From assembly GCA_036563665.1 (NCBI GenBank), contig DATCLY010000023.1, positions 1 to 64,000 of the forward strand: DNA of 64,000 nucleotides, read 5' to 3'. The notes under the pieces are model-generated. The model saw only the letters and a list, made by a program, of their open reading frames with translations. It was not told where the DNA came from and ran no database searches. Origin of the DNA: FEN-1219 sp036563665 (GTDB lineage Bacteria; Pseudomonadota; Gammaproteobacteria; Steroidobacterales; Rariloculaceae). Shown here piece after piece: positions 10,584 through 17,651 of the stretch. The translations under genes were made by a program, and so were the position numbers. Positions within the stretch are counted from its first letter, which is position 1. Every line of letters starts with the position of its first letter.

Positions 10584-11861
10584 CTACGTGCGGTACGGGC
10601 ATCGGGCCTCCGCGATGTGGCGTTCGAAGTCCGAGCGGAAGTGCTTGAGGGCGCTCTGCAGCGGCTCCATGGCGCCCGGGGCGTGCGCGCAGAACGTGCG
10701 GCCGGGGCCGAGGTGGCGCGTGTGCATCTCGAGGAGGTCGAGGTCGGCGGGGTGTCCTTCGCCCGCGTCGATCGCCGCGAGCAGGTGCTCCACGTACGGC
10801 AGCCCGTCGCGGCACGGCGTGCACCAGCCGCACGATTCCTGCGCGAAGAAGTGCTCGAGGTTGTGCACCATCGCCACCGGGCACGTGCGGTCGTCGAGCA
10901 CGATCATCGTGCCCGTGCCGAGCCGGCTGCCGCATTTCTGTATCGACTCGAAGTCGAGCGGCGCGTCGAGATGCTCTTCCACGAGGAAGTCCGTGGACGC
11001 GCCGCCCGGCAGGAAGCCGCGCAGCCCGTAGCCGTCGCGCATGCCGCCCGCGTGCCCCTCGAGCAGCTCGCGCACCGGCGTGCCCATCGGCAGCTCCCAT
11101 GCGCCGGGCCGCTTCACCTTGCCGCTCACGCCGTAGATCTTCGTGCCGGCGTCGCCCGTGCGGCTCAACCCTTTGAACCACTCCGCGCCGTTCAGCACGA
11201 TGTGCGGCACGTTGCAGAGCGTCTCCACGTTGTTCACGACCGTGGGCTTGCCCCAGAGCCCCACGGCCTGCGGGAACGGCGGCTTGGTGCGCGGGATCGC
11301 GCGGCGGCCCTCGAGCGCGCTGATCAGCGCCGTCTCCTCGCCGCAGATGTAGCGTCCGGCGCTCGTGTGCAGCTGCAGCTCCACCGAGAACCCGGAGCCG
11401 AGCACGCGCTCGCCGACGTAGCCCCGGCCCGCGGCCTCGGCGATGGCCCGTTGCAGGCGCTCCGCCGCGAGGCGGTACTCGTCGCGCAGGAAGATGTAGG
11501 CCTTGGTGGCGCCGATCGCGTACGCCCCGAGCAGCAGCCCTTCGATGAGCTGGTGCGGGTCCCCTTCGAGCAGCAGGCGGTCCTTGAACGTGCCGGGCTC
11601 CATCTCGTCCGCGTTGGCGATGATGTAGCGCGGCGTGCGCGCGCCTTCGCCGCGCGGCACGAAGCTCCACTTCTGTCCGGTGGGGAAGCCCGCGCCGCCG
11701 CGGCCGCGGAGGCCCGACTCCGTGACCACTTTCAGCACCTCGTCGGGGCTCATCTCGGTCACGGCCTTGCGCAGCGCCCGGTAGCCGCCGGCGCGCTCGT
11801 ACGCGCGCACGTCCGGCGGCTCGCGGTTCGGGCGGATGTTCTGCGTGAGCGGCCGTTCCAT
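10584..11861 (-). CDS. nuoF: NADH-quinone oxidoreductase subunit F (NADH and FMN site)
   Basis: NADH-oxidising flavoprotein subunit of complex I, 425 aa. The glycine-rich GLRGRGGAGFPTGQKW at residues 50-65 and the ANADEMEPGTFKDR loop form the FMN/NADH pocket. The N3 [4Fe-4S] ligands are C344-x2-C347-x2-C350 in ESCGWCTPCRDG and C391 in LGPGRTFCAHAPGA, in the order seen in E. coli NuoF. The start ATG at 11861 overlaps the nuoE stop in a TGATG. The downstream neighbour nuoG is 292 bp away, the largest gap in the operon. Confidence 0.97.
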   Translation of the reverse strand: MERPLTQNIRPNREPPDVRAYERAGGYRALRKAVTEMSPDEVLKVVTESGLRGRGGAGFPTGQKWSFVPRGEGARTPRYIIANADEMEPGTFKDRLLLEGDPHQLIEGLLLGAYAIGATKAYIFLRDEYRLAAERLQRAIAEAAGRGYVGERVLGSGFSVELQLHTSAGRYICGEETALISALEGRRAIPRTKPPFPQAVGLWGKPTVVNNVETLCNVPHIVLNGAEWFKGLSRTGDAGTKIYGVSGKVKRPGAWELPMGTPVRELLEGHAGGMRDGYGLRGFLPGGASTDFLVEEHLDAPLDFESIQKCGSRLGTGTMIVLDDRTCPVAMVHNLEHFFAQESCGWCTPCRDGLPYVEHLLAAIDAGEGHPADLDLLEMHTRHLGPGRTFCAHAPGAMEPLQSALKHFRSDFERHIAEARCPYRT

Positions 11862-12343
11862 CACTCGTACCGTGCGAGCGCCTGCTCGGCACGCTCGGGA
11901 TCGAGGTCGGTATGCAGGTCGCCGTCCACGAGCATCGTGGGCGCGCGGTCGCAGGCGCCGAGGCACGGGATCGGCAGCAGGGTGAAGCGCCCGTCCGCCG
12001 TCGTCTCGCCGAAGCGCGCGCCGAAGCGTTCGCGCAGGTGCTCGGCCACGTTGGTCGCGCCCATGAGCCAGCAGCTCACGCTGTCGCAGACGTGCACCAC
12101 GTGGCGACCGACGGGACGGCGGTAGAGCAGGTTGTAGAACGTGGCGACTCCGTCGAGCTCGTCCACGGACATGTCGAGCAGCCGGGCCACCTCGCGAAGC
12201 TGCTCGTCCGACACCCAGCCGTGGCGGCGCTGCACGATCTTGAGCGCGTCGATGCACGCGGCGCGCTTGCGCTCGTAGAGCGCCGCCTCGCGCTCGATGG
12301 CCGCGATCTCCTCCTGGGTGAGTACTCCATCGCGCGTCGTCAT
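11861..12343 (-). CDS. nuoE: NADH-quinone oxidoreductase subunit E ([2Fe-2S])
   Basis: Thioredoxin-fold [2Fe-2S] subunit of complex I, 160 aa, carrying cluster N1a. The ligands C86, C91, C127 and C131 (VCDSVSC and IPCLGAC) follow the expected C-x4-C...C-x3-C spacing. The N-terminal three-helix segment (YERKRAACIDALKIVQRRHG) and GVATFYNLL are typical. The start ATG at 12343 overlaps the nuoCD stop by four bases; the longer open frame upstream is shadow sequence of nuoCD. Confidence 0.97.
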   Translation of the reverse strand: MTTRDGVLTQEEIAAIEREAALYERKRAACIDALKIVQRRHGWVSDEQLREVARLLDMSVDELDGVATFYNLLYRRPVGRHVVHVCDSVSCWLMGATNVAEHLRERFGARFGETTADGRFTLLPIPCLGACDRAPTMLVDGDLHTDLDPERAEQALARYE

Positions 12344-14163
12344 CGGTCCACGTCCGCCATCACGAAATCGATGCTGCCGAGGATCGCGATCAGGTCCGCG
12401 ATGAGGCCGCCGCGCGAGATCAGCGGGATCATCTGCAGGTGCGGGAAGGAGGCGGTGCGGATCCGCAGCCGATAGGGGATAGGGCCGCCGTCGCTGATCG
12501 CGTAATAGGCGTAGGCGCCCTTCGTGCCCTCGATGCTGAAGCAGCTCTCGCCGGGCGGCACCACCGGGCCCCAGCTCACCGAGAGAAAGTGATGGATGAG
12601 CGTCTCGATGTCGTGCATCGTGCGCTCCTTGCGCGGCGGCGTGGTCAAGGGATGGTCCGACTTGTACGGGCCGCTCGGCATGTTCTCGAGGCACTGCTCG
12701 ATGATGCGCAGGCTCTGACGGATCTCCTCGGCGCGGACCACGCAGCGGTCGTAGGCGTCGCCGTTGACCGCCGTCGGCACGTCGAACTCGAACTGGTCGT
12801 ACCCGGAGTACGGGCGCTTCTTGCGCCAGTCCCACTCGAGGCCGGTCGCGCGCAGCCCGGGCCCCGTCACGCCCCACTCGATGGCTTCCTCGGTCGTGTA
12901 CGCCCCCACGCCCACGGTGCGCGCTTTGAGCACGCGGTTGTCGAGCGCCATGCGCTCGTACTCGTCGAGCCGGGGCGGCAGCCACTTCAGGAACTCGCGC
13001 ACCATCCCGTCCCAGCCCTGCGGCAGATCGGCGGCCACGCCGCCGATGCGAAACCACGCCGGGTGCATGCGGAAGCCGCAGATGGCCTCGATGATCTCGA
13101 ACACCCGCTCGCGGTCGGTGAACATGTAGAACACGGGCGAGAGCGCGCCCACGTCCTGAGCGAACGTGCCGTAGAAGACGAGATGGCTCGCGATGCGGAA
13201 GAGCTCGGCGAGCATCACGCGGATCACCTTGGCGCGTTCCGGCACCTCGATCCCCGCGAGCTGCTCGACGGCGAGCACGTACGGCAGGTTGTTCATCACG
13301 CCGCCGAGGTAGTCCACGCGGTCGGTGTACGGGATGTACGTGTGCCACGACTGGCGCTCGCCCATCTTCTCCGCCGCGCGGTGGTGCCAGCCGATGTCGG
13401 GCACGCAGTCCACGATCTCCTCGCCGTCGAGCTGCAAGAGGATCCGGAACACGCCGTGCACGCTCGGGTGATTGGGTCCCAGGTTCAGGAACATGAAATC
13501 CGTGGAGTCGCCGCTGCGCTGCATGCCCCATTCCTCGGGGCGGAACGTGAGCGCCTCGGTCTCGCGCTCGTAGCGGTCGTCCGGCAGCGAGTAGCGGCCC
13601 ATCTCGGTGGCCCGCGCCGGATGCTCCTTGCGCAGCGGATGCCCTTCCCACGTGGGCGGCATCAGCAGGCGGCGCAGGTTCCCGTGGCCGTCGAAGCGGA
13701 TGCCGAACATGTCCCAGACCTCGCGCTCGTACCAGCTCGCGGCCGGCCACAGGTCCGTGATGCTCGGCATGCTGGCTCGGTCCTCGGGCAGCGCTACCTT
13801 GAGGCGCACGTCCTCGTTGCGGCCGAAGGACACGAGGTGATAGACGACGGTGAAGTCGGACGGGGGCTGATCGCGGCGCTGCTCGCGCATGCGCTCGTCG
13901 ATGGCCGTGAGGTCGTAGAGCATCTCGAACGGCCGATCGAGCTCGGTCTTCAAATGGCGCAGCACCTCGCGGATGCGGTCCTTCTCGATCCACAGCGTCG
14001 GAATGCCGTCCGCCGTCGGCTGGATGGATGCGCTCGGCGAGAGCGCGGCCGAACCGAAGCGCCGCTCGATGGCCGCCGCGATCTCGGCCGCGCGTCCGTC
14101 GGCCGCACTTCCGGCGCGGGCGGTGTCGCGGTCGCGGGGGGCGGGCGCGCGGACATCCACCAT
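12340..14163 (-). CDS. nuoCD: fused NADH-quinone oxidoreductase subunits C and D
   Basis: Fusion of NuoC (about residues 25-190) and NuoD (about 215-607), total 607 aa, close to E. coli NuoCD. In the C part, ASWYEREVWDMFGIRFDGH is the 30-kDa subunit signature. The D part opens with MFLNLGPNHPSVHGVFRILL and contains PDIGWHHRAAEKMGE, the 49-kDa subunit region that lines the quinone site together with NuoB. The start ATG is at 14163, four bases after the nuoB stop. The first 25 residues are a charged, low-complexity leader. The fused arrangement supports an E. coli-type complex I lineage. Confidence 0.97.
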   Translation of the reverse strand: MVDVRAPAPRDRDTARAGSAADGRAAEIAAAIERRFGSAALSPSASIQPTADGIPTLWIEKDRIREVLRHLKTELDRPFEMLYDLTAIDERMREQRRDQPPSDFTVVYHLVSFGRNEDVRLKVALPEDRASMPSITDLWPAASWYEREVWDMFGIRFDGHGNLRRLLMPPTWEGHPLRKEHPARATEMGRYSLPDDRYERETEALTFRPEEWGMQRSGDSTDFMFLNLGPNHPSVHGVFRILLQLDGEEIVDCVPDIGWHHRAAEKMGERQSWHTYIPYTDRVDYLGGVMNNLPYVLAVEQLAGIEVPERAKVIRVMLAELFRIASHLVFYGTFAQDVGALSPVFYMFTDRERVFEIIEAICGFRMHPAWFRIGGVAADLPQGWDGMVREFLKWLPPRLDEYERMALDNRVLKARTVGVGAYTTEEAIEWGVTGPGLRATGLEWDWRKKRPYSGYDQFEFDVPTAVNGDAYDRCVVRAEEIRQSLRIIEQCLENMPSGPYKSDHPLTTPPRKERTMHDIETLIHHFLSVSWGPVVPPGESCFSIEGTKGAYAYYAISDGGPIPYRLRIRTASFPHLQMIPLISRGGLIADLIAILGSIDFVMADVDR

Positions 14164-14167
14164 GGCG

Positions 14168-14812
14168 CTAGACGTGGTCCGGTGTGCGCAGCGTCCGCTG
14201 GCTCGTGCGGACGGCGCGTTTCTCGTCCCTGAAGCTCGGTCGCCTGGCGCGCTCGACACCCTGAGGCCCCACCACCCACGACAGCGGCCGCTTGTCGGTG
14301 CCGATGGCGGCTTGCAGCAGCGTGAGCCCTTCGAGCAGCGCATCCGGACGCGGCGGGCAGCCCGGCACGTACACGTCCACGGGCAGGAAACTGTCCACGC
14401 CCTGAACCACGCTGTACACGTCGTACATGCCGCCGGAGTTCGCGCACGATCCCATGGAGATCACCCAGCGCGGCTCCATCATCTGCTCGTACAGGCGGCG
14501 CACCACGGGCGCCATCTTCATGAACACCGTGCCCGAGATGACGATGAGGTCCGCTTCGCGCGGCGTCGCCCGTATCACCTCGGCACCGAAGCGGGCGATG
14601 TCGAACTTGCTCGTGAAGGCCGTGGCCATCTCCACGTAGCAGCAGGAGAGGCCGAAGTTGAACGGCCAGATCGAGTACTTGCGCGACCACGCGGCGAGCT
14701 GATCGAGGCGGCTCAGGAACACGTTGCGTTCCATCGTCCGCTCTTCGACGGCGCTCGGGCTCTCTGCGTGCGCGCGCCGCGGGGCGTCCGCTTGGCTGAG
14801 CCACCAGCGCAT
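14168..14812 (-). CDS. nuoB: NADH-quinone oxidoreductase subunit B (N2 cluster)
   Basis: Carries the terminal [4Fe-4S] cluster N2 that reduces quinone, 214 aa. The tandem cysteines C57-C58 (FGLSCCYVEMA), C123 (SMGSCANSGGMYD) and C152 (VPGCPPRPDALLEG) are all present. The start chosen is ATG 14812, two bases after the nuoA stop. An internal ATG at 14734 (MERNVFLSRLDQ) would give a length closer to many homologues, and neither start has a strong ribosome binding site. The C-terminus is arginine-rich. Confidence 0.95.
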   Translation of the reverse strand: MRWWLSQADAPRRAHAESPSAVEERTMERNVFLSRLDQLAAWSRKYSIWPFNFGLSCCYVEMATAFTSKFDIARFGAEVIRATPREADLIVISGTVFMKMAPVVRRLYEQMMEPRWVISMGSCANSGGMYDVYSVVQGVDSFLPVDVYVPGCPPRPDALLEGLTLLQAAIGTDKRPLSWVVGPQGVERARRPSFRDEKRAVRTSQRTLRTPDHV

Positions 14813-14814
14813 CG

Positions 14815-15288
14815 TCAGTCCGAGGTCGCCCCCGCCGTCGTTGCCGCCCGCGCGCGCGCCGCGGCCTCCGCGCTCGCCCGCTCCGCCGCGCGCGCACGGG
14901 CCGAAGGTGCCGGGCGGCGCGCGGCACGCGGTCCCCAGTCGAGCGCGCCGAGCCGCCAGAGGTAGGCGAGGGCGGCGAGCAGCACGCCCACGAAGATCGC
15001 GATCTCCACGTACGCGGGCCAGCCGCCCTCGCGCGCGACGAGCCCCCACGTCAGGATGAACACCGCCTCCACGTCGAAGATCACGAACAGCATCGCCACC
15101 ACGTAGAACTTGGCGCGCATCCGGAACCGCGCCCGATGCACCGGCACGACGCCGGACTCGAACGGGTCTCCGGTCGCCCGGTCGCGATGGCGCTCGCCCA
15201 GCACGTGCGACGCGCCCAGCACGAGCGCCACCAGCGCGAGCACCGCGCCGCAGTAGACGCCCAATGGCCAAAGCGCGCCGTCGGACAT
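14815..15288 (-). CDS. nuoA: NADH-quinone oxidoreductase subunit A
   Basis: First gene of the operon, 157 aa, encoding a three-helix membrane subunit of complex I that helps form the quinone channel. The conserved GDPFESGVVPVHRARFRMRAKFY loop and FVIFDVEAVFILTWG helix identify it. The C-terminal 35 residues after the last helix are an alanine/arginine-rich tail that homologues usually lack. A GGGGTGAG sequence just before the ATG is a plausible ribosome binding site. A sigma-54-like promoter lies about 30 bp upstream. Confidence 0.96.
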   Translation of the reverse strand: MSDGALWPLGVYCGAVLALVALVLGASHVLGERHRDRATGDPFESGVVPVHRARFRMRAKFYVVAMLFVIFDVEAVFILTWGLVAREGGWPAYVEIAIFVGVLLAALAYLWRLGALDWGPRAARRPAPSARARAAERASAEAAARARAATTAGATSD

Positions 15289-15318
15289 GGCTCACCCCGC
15301 GATCGAGACAGGGCTCGA

Positions 15319-15335
15319 TGCAACATCGGTGCCAA
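15319..15335 (-). promoter_or_regulatory. sigma-54-type -24/-12 promoter upstream of nuoA
   Basis: The minus strand reads TTGGCACCGATGTTGCA. This matches the sigma-54 consensus YTGGCACG-N4-TTGCW at every fixed position except one (C instead of the last G of the first block), with exact spacing. Transcription would start near 15307, giving a leader of about 20 nt that still holds the nuoA ribosome binding site. No convincing sigma-70 -10 box lies 16-18 bp downstream of the TTGGCA. If used, it would place complex I under RpoN and an enhancer-binding protein. Confidence 0.55.
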
Positions 15336-15425
15336 GGCGTGTCCGGGAGGGGCCGTGAAAGTGCGCCCGCACGCAGCCGGAGGGCGTGATACGCCGGATT
15401 GCCGCAGCGGCGGCGCGGGAGGCGA

Positions 15426-16622
15426 TCAGCCGCGTGCGGCGTTGCCGCGGTCTGCGGCGGGGCCGGTGCCTTCGCTCGAGGGTGCTCCGCTCGCGGGCAG
15501 CGTCCCGCGGCCGCCGCCGACGGTGGGCAGCTCCACGGTGACGGTGGTGCCGGCGGCGCCGCTCGCGAGCGCGATCTCGCCGCCGTGCAACGTCACGATC
15601 GATCGGCAGATCGACAAGCCGAGTCCGAGCCCGTTCTTCTTCGTGGTGTAGAACGGCTCGAAAATCTTGTCGCTCGCCCCCGTCTCGATGCCCGTGCCGT
15701 TGTCCTCGATCACGAGCCGGGCGCGCTCGGCTCGCGTGGAGGTGGCGACTCGCAGCGTGCGCTCGGCGCGTGCGGTGGCCGCCATGGCCTCGCAGGCATT
15801 CACGATGAGGTTGAGCAGCAGGTGCTGCAGCTCGATGGCGTCGCCGTACACCGGCAGCACCCCGGGCGCGAATTGCTTCATGAGGCGCACGTTGCGAACC
15901 AGGAGCTCGCTGCGGCTCAAGGACAGCGCGTCGTCGGCGATGCGGTTCAGGTCGACGACGTCGAACTTCGGCTCGTGTCGCTGCAACAGGCTGCGCAGGC
16001 GCTGGATGACATGGCCCGCGCGGCGCGCGTCCGCCACGATGTCGGCGAAGATGGGGGCGATGTCGGCGGACGCGCCCGACCTCTCGACGGCGGCCGCGCC
16101 CACCTGCGCGTTGGCGAGGATGGCCGTGAGCGGCTGATTCAGCTCGTGCGCGAGCGCGCCCGACAGTTGCCCCAGCGTGGCGGCGCGCACGGCCCGCCCG
16201 AGCTCGTAGCGGTGCGCTTCACGCTCCTGCTCGGCGCGCTTCCTGTCGGTGATGTCGAAGCGCGCGATCACCGCTCCGCCCCCCTCGGTGCGCAGCGGCG
16301 CCACGCGCTCATTGAACCAACGGGGACCGTCCTCCTGCACGCGCACGTACTCGTGCTCGAAGGAGTCGACCTCGCCCTGCAGCACCTGCTGCACGCCGGC
16401 CAGCACGGCCGCCGCATCGGGGTCCCGCGCGGCATTCGCCTCGAGCGCGGAGAGCAGGTCGGTTCCCACCGGGAAACAGTCCGCGCAGCCCTGCCCGGCG
16501 CATCTCGTCCACGCCTCGTTGACCTGCGTGACTACACCGGCGCGGTCGATGATCGCGACTTCTTCCACCAACGAGTTCAGCACGGCGCTCGAGATGTCGA
16601 ATGCCGCGCGGCCGTCGCTCAT
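15426..16622 (-). CDS. PAS-domain sensor histidine kinase
   Basis: Soluble sensor kinase of 398 aa with no membrane segment. A PAS domain covers about residues 10-128, with a PAC-like end (NERVAPL...IARFDITDRKRAEQE). It is followed by a linker helix and a HisKA domain whose phosphoacceptor is His159 in GALAHELNQPLTAILANAQ. The HATPase domain has the N box LLLNLIVNACEAM, the G1 box IEDNGTGIE and the FEPFYTTKKNGLGLGLSICR segment. The HELNQPL motif is typical of FixL/DctB-type kinases. Three cysteines (C41, C46, C49) sit inside the PAS core. The start ATG 16622 has an upstream GGCGAGG. It follows the response regulator gene after 70 bp on the same strand. The signal sensed is unknown. Confidence 0.9.
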   Translation of the reverse strand: MSDGRAAFDISSAVLNSLVEEVAIIDRAGVVTQVNEAWTRCAGQGCADCFPVGTDLLSALEANAARDPDAAAVLAGVQQVLQGEVDSFEHEYVRVQEDGPRWFNERVAPLRTEGGGAVIARFDITDRKRAEQEREAHRYELGRAVRAATLGQLSGALAHELNQPLTAILANAQVGAAAVERSGASADIAPIFADIVADARRAGHVIQRLRSLLQRHEPKFDVVDLNRIADDALSLSRSELLVRNVRLMKQFAPGVLPVYGDAIELQHLLLNLIVNACEAMAATARAERTLRVATSTRAERARLVIEDNGTGIETGASDKIFEPFYTTKKNGLGLGLSICRSIVTLHGGEIALASGAAGTTVTVELPTVGGGRGTLPASGAPSSEGTGPAADRGNAARG

Positions 16623-16692
16623 TGCTCGTGCCTCGCCAACGCGAACTCCGCACCGAGGGGCCGGTGCTCCAGGACGGCGAAAACCAACGATT

Positions 16693-17112
16693 CTAAACAA
16701 GCGGGGCGGGCGGCGCGACATCGCCGCGGTCGCGCCCGCGGCGACTCTCGATGAGCTCCTGAACCGATTCGATGAGGCTGTGACCATCGACGGGCTTGCA
16801 GAAGTAGCGTTCCGCGCCGAGCGCGAGGCAGCGGGCGCGGGTCTCCGGCTCGTCGTACGCCGTGATCACGATGATCGGCAGGTGCACGTGCAGCTCGTGG
16901 AGCCGTTGCTGCAGCTCGAGCCCGGTCATGGCCGGCATCTGCAAGTCCAGGATCAGACACTCGAAAGTACGCTTGGAAAGCGTTTCGAGGAAGCCGGCCG
17001 CGGAGTCGAAAGCTTCGGCCCGGTAGTGGGCGGATGCGAGCAGGCGCAGGAGCGCGCGGCGGATGGACTCTTCGTCGTCGACGACCGCGACGAGCGGTGC
17101 ATCGTCGTTCAT
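16693..17112 (-). CDS. stand-alone response regulator receiver protein
   Basis: Single REC domain of 139 aa. The acidic pair D12-D13, phosphoacceptor D56 (CLILDLQMPAMTG), T84 (VITAYDEP) and K106 (FCKPVDG) are all in place. After the receiver domain only about 25 residues remain (LIESVQELIESRRG...), so there is no DNA-binding or enzymatic output domain. The receiver sequence resembles FixJ-type regulators that have lost the helix-turn-helix. The start is ATG 17112 (MNDDAPLVAVVDDEE); the frame runs further upstream only through the tandem repeat. It is very likely the partner of the adjacent PAS kinase, acting through protein contact or a phosphorelay. Confidence 0.9.
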   Translation of the reverse strand: MNDDAPLVAVVDDEESIRRALLRLLASAHYRAEAFDSAAGFLETLSKRTFECLILDLQMPAMTGLELQQRLHELHVHLPIIVITAYDEPETRARCLALGAERYFCKPVDGHSLIESVQELIESRRGRDRGDVAPPAPLV

Positions 17113-17149
17113 GGCCCATTGCAACGTCCGGGCATCGGTGAAGCAATGG

Positions 17150-17194
17150 GACCTTGAGGCATGCGACCTTGAGGCATGCGACCTTGAGGCATGC
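17150..17194. repeat. three perfect 15-bp tandem repeats upstream of the response regulator
   Basis: GACCTTGAGGCATGC occurs three times without gap or mismatch (17150-17164, 17165-17179, 17180-17194). The array ends 37 bp upstream of the response-regulator ATG, in the divergent region before the lipoprotein gene. Each unit ends in the palindrome GCATGC. Phased repeats of this size could be a multi-site operator, or a recent slippage product. Confidence 0.95.
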
Positions 17195-17651
17195 TTGCTC
17201 ACTGTTCACCGCATCATTTCACGCCGTTCGAGGCAAGCTCTCGGTCGAGCCCCGTGTCTCGCCGATGCACGGGTCGTGCCGGTCGCTTCCGGCAGCAGAA
17301 GATCTTCTGTTCGCCAGCCGTCACGCCTGCGCGGGATGCGGCGGCTGCGCGCGCCGCTGGCGGGCGCGTCGCCGCGACGTTGCGTTTTTTGCGGGGCGGC
17401 ATTGCGGAAGTTGGAAGGGATGCTCCGCGTGCACGCCGCGCGACGGTGCGTTCCGCCGTGCTCGCCGTGCCGGCCGATCCCGTCCCCGCGCACGCGCCCG
17501 CCGCGGCGGCCGGCATGCCGCTTGCATCGAGGCGTGCAAGGCATGCCGAAGGACCGATTGCGGTCCCGAGGCTCATGCCGGGTCGGCCGCCGGGCGCAAT
17601 GCGCCCGGCGGCTGCGCGCCACACCGGATGCTCGTGCGTGGGCGACAGCGA
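17195..17651. other. 457-bp intergenic region without a recognised gene
   Basis: This stretch separates the response regulator (minus) from the lipoprotein gene (plus). Both strands have open frames, but the encoded peptides are arginine- and cysteine-rich and look like GC-driven shadows. The only clear structure is the hairpin at 17586-17612. Confidence 0.6.
17586..17612. other. perfect 12-bp-stem hairpin upstream of the lipoprotein gene
   Basis: GCCGCCGGGCGC, a 3-nt loop (AAT), then GCGCCCGGCGGC. The stem is perfect and all G-C. No T run follows, so it is not a standard terminator. It ends 39 bp before the ATG of the lipoprotein gene and could affect the leader of that message. Confidence 0.8.

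Noticed and set aside
17154..17651. In-frame upstream extension of the lipoprotein gene with CxxC-like cysteines
   Set aside because: The extension has no start with a ribosome binding site and no recognised domain. The lipoprotein signal at 17652 would be buried inside it.
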